Part shown: piece by piece, positions 18,169 to 27,944 of the stretch
Numbering within the stretch: position 1 is the first letter of the stretch
Layout: each line of letters begins with the position of its first letter
DNA from: Flavobacteriales bacterium
Lineage (GTDB): Bacteria > Bacteroidota > Bacteroidia > Flavobacteriales_D > Crocinitomicaceae
Assembly: GCA_947500875.1 (NCBI GenBank)
Contig: CANMUN010000018.1
Location: 1-44,552 of the forward strand
Direction: 5' to 3'
DNA: 44,552 nucleotides
Notes under the pieces: generated by a model
What the model was told of the DNA's origin: nothing
What the model saw: only the letters and a program-made list of their open reading frames with translations
The model's database searches: none
Position numbers and translations under genes: made by a program

Positions 18169-21100
18169 CTATCGAATAATGTACATTTTACCGAGACCCT
18201 TATGAAAATAAGAATCCGCGTCCGTGGATAAATGCTTCACTTCTTTCCCCGCGGAACTTACATGAACACGGTAAAGGTAAACTCCGTTTGCTAATAGATC
18301 CCCGAATTCATCCCGACCGTCCCACGCATATTCCGTAATGTTACGTCCAATTCGAATCGGTCCTAATTCGGATTCGGTGATTTCTCGAACCACCCTACCA
18401 CTGATATTCATGATTTGTATCAACACTCGATCGGGGATTTCCGAACCGGTCAAGGTAAACACAAAACGCGTACTCGTACTGAACGGATTCGGATAATTCA
18501 TCATTTCACTGATGGTGGATTCTTGGATGACCTTGAAGTTAATTTGATATTCAAAATCCCCGGATAAATTCCCAGAACGGTCTTGGCCCTGTACTAACAA
18601 AGTATACGTACCATCCTTCGTTAGCAAGGTTGGATAGATGATTTTAAATTTTTTATTTCCTGCATTGGCCGGAATCCAATCCATAATCGTATTTCCTTGA
18701 GCGTCCACAAACGGTATTTTTTTCATTATGCCATCAGGATCGGTTAAGTAGACCGCAAATAACGAAGTGTCGCTGTCACTGTCCATAATTAAATAAGGAT
18801 TATCATCCTTGAGCGTAATTAAAATTTCACTGGTGGGTGAAACAATATCGTTGTTCAAAATATGTTCTCCGTTGAACGTAACATCCAATATAGGATTAAC
18901 GTCCTCGCCTCCCACATGGAAAGCCACTTGCAAGATATTGTTGATGTGGGTTAATTCCGGTTGATCGGTTTGTGTCATGCTGGCATCTGTATAGGGATTC
19001 AACTCAACCCTTAGCCAATTCTCGCCTTTAATATTCAAGGTAGGAATGGTAATTGTATCGTACAACGACGCTCCAGGCAATAAAGGCCCTTGTCGCTCAT
19101 AGGGAATCGTATGAACCGTTTGGTTAGCATCAATAACGCTGTAACTCACCTTCAGGGAATCCATGCCGTATTCACTGATGTTCCGAATATTAACCGCAAA
19201 TTTCAGGGGTTGTCCCTCTTGGATGGAATCGTTTTGACCTGACCAAAAGAGTGCCGTTGAAGGATCAATCGCCGCCTCGGGTAGGGGTGCAAAAACTACA
19301 TGCCAAAAATCCAATTGGGCCGGTGTTTGATTCGTGGAGTCCGTGTAGAAAGCGTTAAGCCGTGCGTAGGGGAACTGTGCAGCATTGATCAGATTGTTCA
19401 AATTAATGATGGAATCGTGTGGCGTCATTAAGGTATCAATCACATGATCCAAAGCACCAACCGCATTATACACCTGTACCCTCATGCGCGTGCTGTCCCC
19501 AGGAACAAACTCAAGGGCATCGCGTTTCCAAAAAAGCGATTGCCAATCATCCACAGGACCGATTAACGGCGTGGTTTCATAGCCAACCAGTTGAGAACCG
19601 TACACTACGGTATCCATGAAAATATCCTCAGCACCTTGCGTGAATTTCTCGACCACAAAACTCGGATTTCCCTTTTGGGTTAAAAAGATGAAGGGTTTAT
19701 TCGGACGACCGGGTACGATGCTATCTGATCCCAAATTCGTAAAAGTTTGATACAAGCTCGGGGCAAAGGTATTCCACCAGTCATAACGCGTTGTCATGGG
19801 AGAATACACCAACAAATAATCACCGTTTTGGAGCACATTTTGCACTAAATTTTGAAAAGATGCCAGTTGCGCTGCGCTGTTCTGGTGGAACGTAAAATAC
19901 TTCATTGCCCGTGGCTTACAATCCGAATTATCGTTCGCATTTCCGAAATTATTGTTGGGATTCACCACCATCCCATTGGGATACGTATACCGAGTTTCCC
20001 AGGGCACTAGGGTACCTTTATCCAAAATTGCAACATGGAGTTTAGGTGTAATATTACATATTTCGTATTCCTGTTGTTCACCGTTCAAAAACCAGGCATT
20101 ATCGTATATCTGGGGAGCGGTTGTGGCACTTTTTACAAGGCATGAAATACCCTTTTGAATCGGAATAAACTGCCGCTGAAGTTGGGACGTGTTCAAAGCA
20201 ATTCCCGTAACGGAATTATCGGTGAATTGGAAGAAATCGTCTTGACCCCAGCCTTCTTTGCCGGGGATGTATTGAAAGGATCGTTTCTTCCAAACCGGAT
20301 TGGCTCCGTTCACAGCAACGCGCCAATAATATACGGTACTATCGGTAAATACCACAGGATCATTTTGGTTCGAAGAAACACGCAACCACTCGTTCCAATT
20401 CACCGACTTCACTCCACCCGTTCCCGATTTAACGGCATATCGTTTAAAACTGCTGTTGAATAAATGCGTAGTATCGATTTCAAACCGGTAGGAATTCATT
20501 GGGGCCAGTGGGTCAATGGTCGAACCAAAGACTGACAATGTATCCCGAGGGACCACCGCAAAATTCATGGGCAAAATGGGTTCAATTCCATCAACGCTGA
20601 TGTTGAAGGACTTCATTACACGGTTGTTATTGACCTCATCATAAACTTCATCGTTAAAATTGGGAATGTCGGCGGAAACGGTAAACTGATTCAAACCAAC
20701 ACCTATCAGCGGATAAAACGGTATTTTAACGGAGATGTCTTTCTCATAATCCAAGCCAGCAATCGAAAAAACATAACTTGAATCCGAAGGAGCCCCAGGG
20801 AAATCGCGGGAAATTTCCAAGGCAAAAGTGTCAAGGATCGACTGACCTAAATTTCTCAGTTTAATGTCTACGGTTAAGGAATCGGTATTTAATGAGATAT
20901 CCTGAGGCCCCAATACGATTCGTTCTGCCGTTAATTCAATTTCAGGTTTTGTATGCCAATTGATGCGAAGCATTGGATCCCCGTGCAGGGTCATTTGCTG
21001 GAACACGGATTCTGTGCTGAGCGGTTGATTTGCATTCATGACCGAATCAATCGTGTTTTTGATGTGTTCACCAAGGGTGCCTCCGTAATTGTGCAAACTG

Positions 21101-23337
21101 AACTGCTTATATAATTGGTACGAGTAGTCGTAAAGCGAACCCGAAAAACCGTAATTCAAGGTCCCCAAATAAGCGATTACTCCAGCGTTGGGAGTCAAAA
21201 CAAATTCCTCGGATTTGGTAGGAGAACTGAAAAAAATATTCCCATTGTAGCAAGAATTGGCAATGAGCAATGGGTATCTTCCTTGGTTATTCCATTGGTC
21301 GGGATTATCGATATTAATGTCAAATCCACTTTGCGAAGAAGTGGCATGACCGAAAAAGTTCATGACACTGACCCCTTCGGAGATGCGATCGGAAATGGCC
21401 TGTAGTTGAGCAGGGGTTAACGGATTGGCTGATTGCTTTACAATGCGCGTTGTAATGCCGGCGAAACGGTCGTCCTCGGCTACATCCGCCATGGCATTCA
21501 GGTAGGTTTGAAAAATATACTGTTCGTTGGCATTTCCTCCTCCTGCAAAATGAAGTAAATGCTTCTGCCAATCTTTCGAGGCGGTATTGTAGACCCCATT
21601 CGAATCTTGGGCTAATTCGTACTCTTTTACTTTGTTAAGATACAGTGCCAATTCGGTAAGGTTGTTGGCGGCGATTCTTCCCGTTGGAATGAGCGGCGTC
21701 CACGGATCGGTTCCGGGTAAATTCGAAGTAATGCATTGGTCGCTGGAGGGTTGGCCGAAGGAAGGAATCAAGGATTTACTGTAATTAATGGCATTTTGGC
21801 GTGCGCCCGGTCCTGTTGCAAGGGTGGTGGAGACATTGGCTTCACGGATGCCCTTTCCAATTAGAAAGAGCCCCACGGGTTTATCTTGACTCAATGAATG
21901 AAGGTAATGCGCAAAGCGTCGAATGCCGTTAACGTGTTTTTTCACCCCACCGCCAAATTGATCGTACAACTCCTCCACCTGAGCCAAAATAACGTTGTAA
22001 TCTCCTCCTGCTGGAGAACTTCTATAATTCGCATAATCCAACACCCCTGACTCCAGCATTTTCGGATACACCATCAATAAGGCTTTTTCAAGGTTCGGAG
22101 TGGACGCAAAATTAAAAAAAGAACCTGAAGGAGCAACAGGAATTATGGTCGGGATATCGGTTACACTGCTTCCCGACTGTACCACCAACTTTTGGGATGC
22201 GTAATTGGGATCGTTCGGAACCAACATCAACGCACTTGATCCTCCAGTTACAGCCTTCAGGAATTTAGGCGATGATCCGAAAGCAAAAACCAAGGGTGCG
22301 CCCATGCTCACCCCTGTTAAGGACAAATAGGACTTGGGTTGATTAGGGCTGTTCGGGACCAAAAACTCTGTTTTATTCGTTCCTCCCATGTTCATAGTTC
22401 TGGGGTATAGAAACGACCAAAAATTCACGCTTTGAAAATCAGTGGCCACCCCAAGATCTCCGACGATACTTACCTTAAAGTTCGTAGCACCGTTGGCAGG
22501 AAGGGGGCTTACCGGAAATTGCTTGTTGATATTGATGGCATTGTATCCGATGGTCAACGTATCCAAAAGCACCGTGTTGGCATTGCCGACGGTAAGCCTT
22601 GTGTGATGGTTGTATAAATTCGGTGAGTACGCATTGGATCCACCCACCATAACCGATCGTAGTTGAATGTTGGGTGCTCCTATTCCTGAATACAAATTGT
22701 CCAAATTCGTTGAAGCAAAATTCCACGTGTAACCGCTTGCTCCGTTTTGCATGGTATTTCCCCAACCTTCACCCGGGACAAACAGTGAACTGGCGGCTTG
22801 AGAGGTGATTTCACCTTCATTGTAGGCTTGACTGAATACTTGACTTTTCTCAAATAACACAAACGGTGCGACTTGATATGGCGTAAAATCGATGTCCGTC
22901 TCTTCTGTAAATCGTAATCCGGGACTGCCGTTGGTCCACGAAACGAAGTATCGAATGGTATCGTTATACAAACTGTATTTGGGATTTCCCAACCAAGAAG
23001 GATCGTTATATAAGGTAGAATCCAGCCATCCATCGTTTTTCTCCGCATAGAAATAGATGAACTCTCCGGGATCAAGTACATTGTTGAAATTATCCGGGAT
23101 GTAGAGCGGCTGCTCCTTTTCCCGACCAAAAACTTGAAAGGTGCTTAAGGGAATGGATCCAACAGGAATTCCGGCATCAACCAAAGCCTGATAACCGATC
23201 TTATGGATACCGGTTTGGGTGATCGGTACCGCATAGTATTTTTGATTGTAGTTGATCCACTCGTTCCCAAACTGCTGTGCCGTCAAGGAAACGCTAACCG
23301 ATAACACAAAGATTAAAAAAAGTAGTCCTTGTTTCAT
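18169..23337 (-). CDS. porU2: Gingipain-type (C25) cysteine peptidase, T9SS sortase PorU2-like
   Basis: 1722 residues with signal peptide (MKQGLLFLIFVLSVSVSLTAQQ). The peptidase C25 domain is central: catalytic His664 in NFFGHATSS and Cys696 in ANSCYNG, each in the gingipain context. Large immunoglobulin-like extracellular regions follow. The last ~90 residues form a FlgD-like, type A T9SS C-terminal domain (NYPNPFSTSTRFVF... DGRDEFGDLLANGVYLYRV). Canonical PorU, the sortase that removes sorting domains, is ~1150-1300 residues, so this long form fits the PorU2-named subfamily better. The gene is 3 bp downstream of the PorV/PorQ-like gene, the arrangement expected of a sortase and its outer-membrane partner. 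Confidence 0.8.
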   Translation of the reverse strand: MKQGLLFLIFVLSVSVSLTAQQFGNEWINYNQKYYAVPITQTGIHKIGYQALVDAGIPVGSIPLSTFQVFGREKEQPLYIPDNFNNVLDPGEFIYFYAEKNDGWLDSTLYNDPSWLGNPKYSLYNDTIRYFVSWTNGSPGLRFTEETDIDFTPYQVAPFVLFEKSQVFSQAYNEGEITSQAASSLFVPGEGWGNTMQNGASGYTWNFASTNLDNLYSGIGAPNIQLRSVMVGGSNAYSPNLYNHHTRLTVGNANTVLLDTLTIGYNAININKQFPVSPLPANGATNFKVSIVGDLGVATDFQSVNFWSFLYPRTMNMGGTNKTEFLVPNSPNQPKSYLSLTGVSMGAPLVFAFGSSPKFLKAVTGGSSALMLVPNDPNYASQKLVVQSGSSVTDIPTIIPVAPSGSFFNFASTPNLEKALLMVYPKMLESGVLDYANYRSSPAGGDYNVILAQVEELYDQFGGGVKKHVNGIRRFAHYLHSLSQDKPVGLFLIGKGIREANVSTTLATGPGARQNAINYSKSLIPSFGQPSSDQCITSNLPGTDPWTPLIPTGRIAANNLTELALYLNKVKEYELAQDSNGVYNTASKDWQKHLLHFAGGGNANEQYIFQTYLNAMADVAEDDRFAGITTRIVKQSANPLTPAQLQAISDRISEGVSVMNFFGHATSSQSGFDINIDNPDQWNNQGRYPLLIANSCYNGNIFFSSPTKSEEFVLTPNAGVIAYLGTLNYGFSGSLYDYSYQLYKQFSLHNYGGTLGEHIKNTIDSVMNANQPLSTESVFQQMTLHGDPMLRINWHTKPEIELTAERIVLGPQDISLNTDSLTVDIKLRNLGQSILDTFALEISRDFPGAPSDSSYVFSIAGLDYEKDISVKIPFYPLIGVGLNQFTVSADIPNFNDEVYDEVNNNRVMKSFNISVDGIEPILPMNFAVVPRDTLSVFGSTIDPLAPMNSYRFEIDTTHLFNSSFKRYAVKSGTGGVKSVNWNEWLRVSSNQNDPVVFTDSTVYYWRVAVNGANPVWKKRSFQYIPGKEGWGQDDFFQFTDNSVTGIALNTSQLQRQFIPIQKGISCLVKSATTAPQIYDNAWFLNGEQQEYEICNITPKLHVAILDKGTLVPWETRYTYPNGMVVNPNNNFGNANDNSDCKPRAMKYFTFHQNSAAQLASFQNLVQNVLQNGDYLLVYSPMTTRYDWWNTFAPSLYQTFTNLGSDSIVPGRPNKPFIFLTQKGNPSFVVEKFTQGAEDIFMDTVVYGSQLVGYETTPLIGPVDDWQSLFWKRDALEFVPGDSTRMRVQVYNAVGALDHVIDTLMTPHDSIINLNNLINAAQFPYARLNAFYTDSTNQTPAQLDFWHVVFAPLPEAAIDPSTALFWSGQNDSIQEGQPLKFAVNIRNISEYGMDSLKVSYSVIDANQTVHTIPYERQGPLLPGASLYDTITIPTLNIKGENWLRVELNPYTDASMTQTDQPELTHINNILQVAFHVGGEDVNPILDVTFNGEHILNNDIVSPTSEILITLKDDNPYLIMDSDSDTSLFAVYLTDPDGIMKKIPFVDAQGNTIMDWIPANAGNKKFKIIYPTLLTKDGTYTLLVQGQDRSGNLSGDFEYQINFKVIQESTISEMMNYPNPFSTSTRFVFTLTGSEIPDRVLIQIMNISGRVVREITESELGPIRIGRNITEYAWDGRDEFGDLLANGVYLYRVHVSSAGKEVKHLSTDADSYFHKGLGKMYIIR

Positions 23338-23340
23338 AGG

Positions 23341-24426
23341 CTATTTTTTCTTGGGTTGAGCGATGTTAAACTTCAACGAAAAAATGTGCGTATAATAACC
23401 GGCGTCTGCTGCGCCCAAGCGCGTGAAAGCATAGTCGAGATTAAAAGCCTTAAAACCAATACCCACTCCCAAATTAGGCTGCATCCCCCAAGAAGAGGTG
23501 CCATCTAAGGATTGATACTTTTGGAGGGAGGAAACACCTGCACGAATTTTAACCAGGTTTTTGTACCCGAGCATCAATCCACAATGCGGATCTAGGGAAA
23601 GCGGATTGCTCGAGACTAATACGTTTCGACGACCGTCTGTTGTGACGTCCACATCGATTTCGGTCATAAGGGAGAACCCTTTGTCTTTTGAACCGATGGG
23701 ATGGGTAAAAGCGGCACCAACGATGAATCTGGGCAAGGATAATTCCAAACCGTTGGAAGGTAAATCATTTCCTGTGGAAAGAAACACCTGTTGCATGTCT
23801 TGAGAAAGGTTAAAAATCCAAGCATTGAATGTGGAAGTCGCATCCCTTGCAACAAGACCAAATCGCCAATGTTCGTTTCGGAGGTAGCGCACACCAGCAT
23901 CCAACCCAAAACCCCACGATTTAGCAAAATCACCAATACGGCGATGGATTACTTTCACCGTTCCTCCAACGGACAACCCTTGAACTTTAAGATTTCTCGC
24001 AAAGGACCCCATGAACGCATAATCCCCGGCTGAAAACGTGGTGATGTTGTCGTAATTGATTCTACCATCGTTGTCGATCAGCTGGGTCGTATTGGGAATA
24101 TCGTCTACACCGAAACGCAAAAACGTAAACCCGAGGGTTCCTTTGGCCCCCAAAGAATGCGACAAGCCTACATAATCGTATTTGGCAATTCCCGCAAAAT
24201 ACTCGGAATGCATGGCAGAAACCTGCAACCATTCCTTCGCTTCAGCGAGTCCCGCAGGATTCCAATACGCCGAAGTCACATCGTTGCAACTAGCTACCAC
24301 GGCGTTGCCCATTGCCATCGCATTTGCACCAACCCCTAGATGTAAAAACTCGTTGGAGTATTTGGGCGCTTGCCCATGAACCAAAACCCCTGCCATTAAA
24401 AAGAATCCTCCCAATACTTGTTTCAT
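23341..24426 (-). CDS. PorV/PorQ-family outer-membrane beta-barrel protein (PorV2-like)
   Basis: 361 residues: signal peptide (MKQVLGGFFLMAGVLVHGQ), then the family signature FLHLGVGANAMAMGNAVVA..NDVTSAYWNPAGLA (27-60) and alternating beta strands ending IFSLKFNI. FadL-fold PorV binds T9SS cargo at the outer membrane and hands it to the PorU sortase. Its place directly upstream of the PorU2-like gene, only 3 bp away, argues for a dedicated pair, PorV2-PorU2. Canonical PorV and PorQ may exist elsewhere. Confidence 0.8.
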   Translation of the reverse strand: MKQVLGGFFLMAGVLVHGQAPKYSNEFLHLGVGANAMAMGNAVVASCNDVTSAYWNPAGLAEAKEWLQVSAMHSEYFAGIAKYDYVGLSHSLGAKGTLGFTFLRFGVDDIPNTTQLIDNDGRINYDNITTFSAGDYAFMGSFARNLKVQGLSVGGTVKVIHRRIGDFAKSWGFGLDAGVRYLRNEHWRFGLVARDATSTFNAWIFNLSQDMQQVFLSTGNDLPSNGLELSLPRFIVGAAFTHPIGSKDKGFSLMTEIDVDVTTDGRRNVLVSSNPLSLDPHCGLMLGYKNLVKIRAGVSSLQKYQSLDGTSSWGMQPNLGVGIGFKAFNLDYAFTRLGAADAGYYTHIFSLKFNIAQPKKK

Positions 24427-24527
24427 ACGCCAAAATGTTGAGCCCTCTAACTGAAAAAACAGGAAAATATTGTTTCAAGCAATCAACGAGATAAAAATAA
24501 GGTTTTTTTGAATTACTTTCGCTTAAG

Positions 24528-25331
24528 ATGAACCAAACGGAACTGAAGTTATTTAACCTACCCAATTTAATCACCGCTTCGAACTTCATGTGCGGAGTGT
24601 TGGCCATCATTGCGGCTTTTTTTGGCAGGATAGAAATCAGCGCAATGCTTCTTATTTTGGGCATGATATTCGACTTCTTCGATGGCTTTGTTGCACGAAA
24701 ACTTGGCATAACCTCCCCGCTCGGAAAAGACTTGGATTCCTTGGCCGATTTGGTTTCCTTTGGATTAGCACCAGGGGTACTCATGTTCATTACCATCGAA
24801 TTAAGGCTCAATGCAAACCTGGGCGCTACCTACCTTAAGGTGCATGACTTTCAATTTAACCAGTTTACCGATTGGTTAAGTTTTTGCGCCCTGAGCATTC
24901 CTTTTTTTTCCCTATTCCGACTGGCCAAATTCAACAATGACAGCCGTCAAAGCGACCGATTTATGGGCGTCCCCACCCCTACGAACACTTTGTTTTTTCT
25001 TTTCTTTCCACTTTTGTATTGGCAAATAGGAATGGATGATGCCAACCTGACTGAAGCTTCTTATCCATGGGTCTTGGACCCAATCGTTATGGCCTTAACC
25101 TCTTTGGTATTTCCATTGCTGTTGATTTCGGAAATTCCATTGCTATCGTTAAAGGTCAAGAACTTTAACCTCAAAAGCAACATGTATCAATACCTGCTTC
25201 TTGGAATTTCGTTGATAACAATTTTTATTGCGGGCATTTATGCACTGCCTATAATTGTAATTTTGTACGTGATTTTATCCCTTATTGAGCACAATACCCG
25301 GAAGCACCATGAAATTCAAAGCAGAAATTGA
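24528..25331 (+). CDS. pssA: CDP-diacylglycerol--serine O-phosphatidyltransferase
   Basis: 267 residues, polytopic. The CDP-alcohol phosphatidyltransferase motif is complete: D49, D52-G53, A56-R57, G66, D70 and D74 (DFFDGFVARKLGITSPLGKD). The context LPNLITASNFMCG at the N-terminus is typical of PssA. It makes phosphatidylserine, the precursor of phosphatidylethanolamine, in the inner membrane. The 3' end overlaps purS by 23 bp. Confidence 0.92.
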   Translation: MNQTELKLFNLPNLITASNFMCGVLAIIAAFFGRIEISAMLLILGMIFDFFDGFVARKLGITSPLGKDLDSLADLVSFGLAPGVLMFITIELRLNANLGATYLKVHDFQFNQFTDWLSFCALSIPFFSLFRLAKFNNDSRQSDRFMGVPTPTNTLFFLFFPLLYWQIGMDDANLTEASYPWVLDPIVMALTSLVFPLLLISEIPLLSLKVKNFNLKSNMYQYLLLGISLITIFIAGIYALPIIVILYVILSLIEHNTRKHHEIQSRN

Positions 25332-25560
25332 CGTAATGCCGCACGACGCCCTTTTAGATCCTCAAGGAAAAGCGGTAACTCAAGCCATGGAAACCATTGG
25401 TTTGAACGAAATTCAAGAGGTTCGAATTGGACGCCATATCCGACTTTTCGTTGAAGCCGGTGATGCAGCAACGGCTGCCTCCAAAGTAGAAGAGGCTTGT
25501 AAAAAAATGTTGGCGAATGCGATCATGGAATCGTATTCTTTTTCCATTGAAGCGGTATAA
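25309..25560 (+). CDS. purS: Phosphoribosylformylglycinamidine synthase subunit PurS
   Basis: 83 residues from the ATG at 25309 (MKFKAEIDVMPHDALLDPQGKAV); the start lies within the pssA 3' end. The family pattern is VMPHDALLDPQGKAV..AMETIGL..I.EVRIGRHI, then AASKVEEACKKMLANAIMESYSF. PurS bridges PurL and PurQ in the three-subunit FGAM synthase of purine synthesis. No purL or purQ is near. Presence of PurS suggests that this genome uses the split enzyme, not the single long PurL. Confidence 0.88.
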   Translation: MKFKAEIDVMPHDALLDPQGKAVTQAMETIGLNEIQEVRIGRHIRLFVEAGDAATAASKVEEACKKMLANAIMESYSFSIEAV

Positions 25561-25562
25561 AT

Positions 25563-26969
25563 TTGGCGGAAACCATTTCAACCTTCAATTGCAGCGCTGA
25601 TTCAAAAAACACAGCGTACTATGCTATTGACACCCATGATTCCATTGAAGCGAAAATAACAGGGGCCCATAGCGTTCATCGCTCAAAAAGTTGGCAAAAT
25701 CCGGATTTGCGCCGGCAATTTTTCAGTTCGCTCCTCCTCGCGCTGGAGCACCATAAAGCAGCATTAAAAACCATTTATTGTTCAGAATCCAGCCTAAGCG
25801 AAGCACGATTTGAACGAGAATTCCATCGCATGTTGCAGCAAATTATCCTTTATTCCAACGAAGGATGGCTATGGTCAAAGCATCGAGAATCGGTGAATTT
25901 ACCCGACCGTTTCTTGGAAAAGCACTGGATTCCTATAGGTCCTGTCGTGGTATTTGGCGCTTCGAATTTCCCATTAGCATATGGCACCCTAGGAGGCGAT
26001 ACTGTTGGCGCCTTAGCTGCGGGTTGTCCCGTAGTGGTCAAAGGCCATTCCCTACACGCCGGGACAAGTAACTTCCTGGCCGAGATTACGGCAGAAGTGT
26101 TAGCAACGCACCGTCTTCCTTCGGGAGTGTTTAGCCATGTTTTGGATAAAGGTTACGAGGCAGGGCAAAGGATCCTCTTGGACGAACGAATTAAGGCCGG
26201 GGCATTTACAGGAAGCATCAGCGGCGGAATGAGTTTGTTTAAATTCGCCCAAAACCGAAAAAATCCGATTCCCTTCTTCGCAGAAATGGGGAGTTTGAAT
26301 CCTGTAATCGTGTTGCGTAACTCGAACAGTGGCGTGGAAAATTGGAAAAATTTAGCGAATGCCGTTACGGAAGATGCCGGTCAATTTTGCACGAAACCCG
26401 GCTTGATCTTGGTGCCCATCGAGCGGCTGGAGGAAATCAAGTTCAAGCTCCGCGAGGAACTTGAGCGCAATCCTTCCTACCCCATGTTGCATCCAGATAT
26501 TTATAATAAATACGAAGCTAAACTCAAGGAAATCGATCCCATCATTCCCATCCTTCGGTATACGAACCATACCCCCTGGAACGGTGACAGGGCCATTGCG
26601 TCGTGCACACTGCAAGATTTCATTGATTCGCCAATCCTGCATGAAGAAGTGTTTGGTCCATTTACGTGTTTAATCGGTTATTCAAATCTCGAAGAAATCG
26701 AACGGTTATATTGCTGCATTGGAGGCCAGCTGACCACCACCTTCATAGGAATTCATCCCGAAAAAGAAAGGATTTGGTCGATTGCCCAAGAGCATTCCGG
26801 TCGCTTGGTCGTGAACGGAGTACCTACAGGCGTAGAAGTGAACCGAAACATGCACCATGGAGGCCCCTTTCCATCAAGCACCGATGTACGATATACTTCC
26901 GTAGGGGAAGCATCTATTCTGCGGTTTTTACGTCCAATTACTGTTCAATTTAGTTCAACGGATTTGTAA
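25563..26969 (+). CDS. NADP-type aldehyde dehydrogenase (ketoglutarate-semialdehyde dehydrogenase-like)
   Basis: 468 residues from a TTG start 2 bp past purS. Aldehyde dehydrogenase landmarks are Lys160 (VVVKGHS), the glycine-rich FTGSISGG, Glu241 (FAEMGSLNP) and catalytic Cys276 (DAGQFCTKPG). The FGASNFPLAYGTLGGDT motif and overall layout point to the subfamily of 2,5-dioxovalerate (alpha-ketoglutaric semialdehyde) and related NADP+ enzymes, usually ~500 residues. No sugar-acid or hydroxyproline genes are adjacent, so substrate is uncertain. An alternative start downstream cannot be excluded because TTG is weak. Confidence 0.85.
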   Translation: MAETISTFNCSADSKNTAYYAIDTHDSIEAKITGAHSVHRSKSWQNPDLRRQFFSSLLLALEHHKAALKTIYCSESSLSEARFEREFHRMLQQIILYSNEGWLWSKHRESVNLPDRFLEKHWIPIGPVVVFGASNFPLAYGTLGGDTVGALAAGCPVVVKGHSLHAGTSNFLAEITAEVLATHRLPSGVFSHVLDKGYEAGQRILLDERIKAGAFTGSISGGMSLFKFAQNRKNPIPFFAEMGSLNPVIVLRNSNSGVENWKNLANAVTEDAGQFCTKPGLILVPIERLEEIKFKLREELERNPSYPMLHPDIYNKYEAKLKEIDPIIPILRYTNHTPWNGDRAIASCTLQDFIDSPILHEEVFGPFTCLIGYSNLEEIERLYCCIGGQLTTTFIGIHPEKERIWSIAQEHSGRLVVNGVPTGVEVNRNMHHGGPFPSSTDVRYTSVGEASILRFLRPITVQFSSTDL

Positions 26970-26977
26970 AAAACCCT

Positions 26978-26985
26978 TACTTTTG
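26978..26985 (+). promoter_or_regulatory. -7 promoter box TACTTTTG before the coiled-coil gene
   Basis: TAnnTTTG match 13 bp before the ATG at 26999. A TTTG at 26963-26966 is too close to be a regular -33 element. Confidence 0.4.
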
Positions 26986-26998
26986 TAAAAATTCTATT

Positions 26999-27943
26999 AT
27001 GAAGAAAAATAATAACAACCTCGTATACTACGCCATTATTGGGGTATTACTGCTTGGATTAGGCGCCATGGTTTTCATGTGGACCGGGAAACGCAGTGAA
27101 CTGAATGCCTGTCAAAACGATAATTTAGTATTAAAGTCGGACATGGAAAGCATGAATCAAATGTTGGATGGGTATGTTGGGGGACTTTCCAACGATCTTA
27201 AAACGGATTTCAAAAACATGTTGGAAACCTATGACCGATTAATTGCCATGGACCGAACAAAAGCGGACAGCTTAAACCGCCAAAAAGCGCAAATTTCAGA
27301 GCTATTAAACCAATTAAACACGAACAAAAAACTCTCGGCGCGGGAATTGATGAACCTGAAGAAAGAAAACGAGGTATTGCGTTCCATTATGCGAGGCTAT
27401 GTAAAACAAATTGATTCTTTGAACACGCTGAACATCAAACTATCCTCCAGCCTCGATGAAACCACCACCAAATTAACCGAAACTACGGCGGAGCGTGATA
27501 CGTACAAAAAGGATTCGGAAGATAAGAGTTTACAGCTTAAAAAAGGAGCCAAACTTCAAGCATACAGCTTTAGTTCTCAAGCGCTCCGAATGAAGCTGAA
27601 TAACACAACAACAGAAACAGAAAAAGCCAAGAATGCCGTACAACTTCGATCTTCTTTTACCGTTGGTGAGAACACCATTGCCAGTGCCGGCAGAAAATCC
27701 GTTTACCTACAAATAACCGGTCCGAACGGTGAAGTGTTGCACAATAAATCCAACGCCCAAATGGAGACGGAAAGCGGAGCGCAATTTTATTCAGACAAAA
27801 AGGACATCGATTATAACAATCAAGCCATAGACTTAACCATTTATTACGACTTGAAAGGCCAAGAATTGATGAAGGGAAATTATAAAGTCAAAATCTTTTG
27901 TGAAGGTCAAATGATTGGTACGGACAGTTTTACCTTAAAATAG
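26999..27943 (+). CDS. Membrane-anchored coiled-coil protein of unknown function
   Basis: 314 residues. A single N-terminal membrane segment (~9-28, YYAIIGVLLLGLGAMVFMW) anchors the protein; residues ~35-185 are rich in heptads (KKENEVLRSI, LDETTTKLTETTAERDTYKKDSED) and should form a long coiled coil. The C-terminal ~110 residues look like a beta-sandwich (KSVYLQITGPNGEVLHNK, DLTIYYDLKGQELMKGNYKVKIFCEGQMIGTDSF). This layout is widespread among conserved Bacteroidota proteins without known role. It is cotranscribed with the crotonase gene, which begins 1 bp past its stop. Confidence 0.75.
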   Translation: MKKNNNNLVYYAIIGVLLLGLGAMVFMWTGKRSELNACQNDNLVLKSDMESMNQMLDGYVGGLSNDLKTDFKNMLETYDRLIAMDRTKADSLNRQKAQISELLNQLNTNKKLSARELMNLKKENEVLRSIMRGYVKQIDSLNTLNIKLSSSLDETTTKLTETTAERDTYKKDSEDKSLQLKKGAKLQAYSFSSQALRMKLNNTTTETEKAKNAVQLRSSFTVGENTIASAGRKSVYLQITGPNGEVLHNKSNAQMETESGAQFYSDKKDIDYNNQAIDLTIYYDLKGQELMKGNYKVKIFCEGQMIGTDSFTLK

Positions 27944-27944
27944 G

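Noticed and set aside
18169..23337. Plain porU name for the C25 protease
   Set aside because: Length 1722 and pairing with a PorV/PorQ-type gene fit the longer PorU2 form better.
24290..24811. Minus-strand frame of ~173 codons covering pssA start and porV2 end
   Set aside because: Antisense to the perfect CDP-alcohol transferase motif; also spans an intergenic promoter region.
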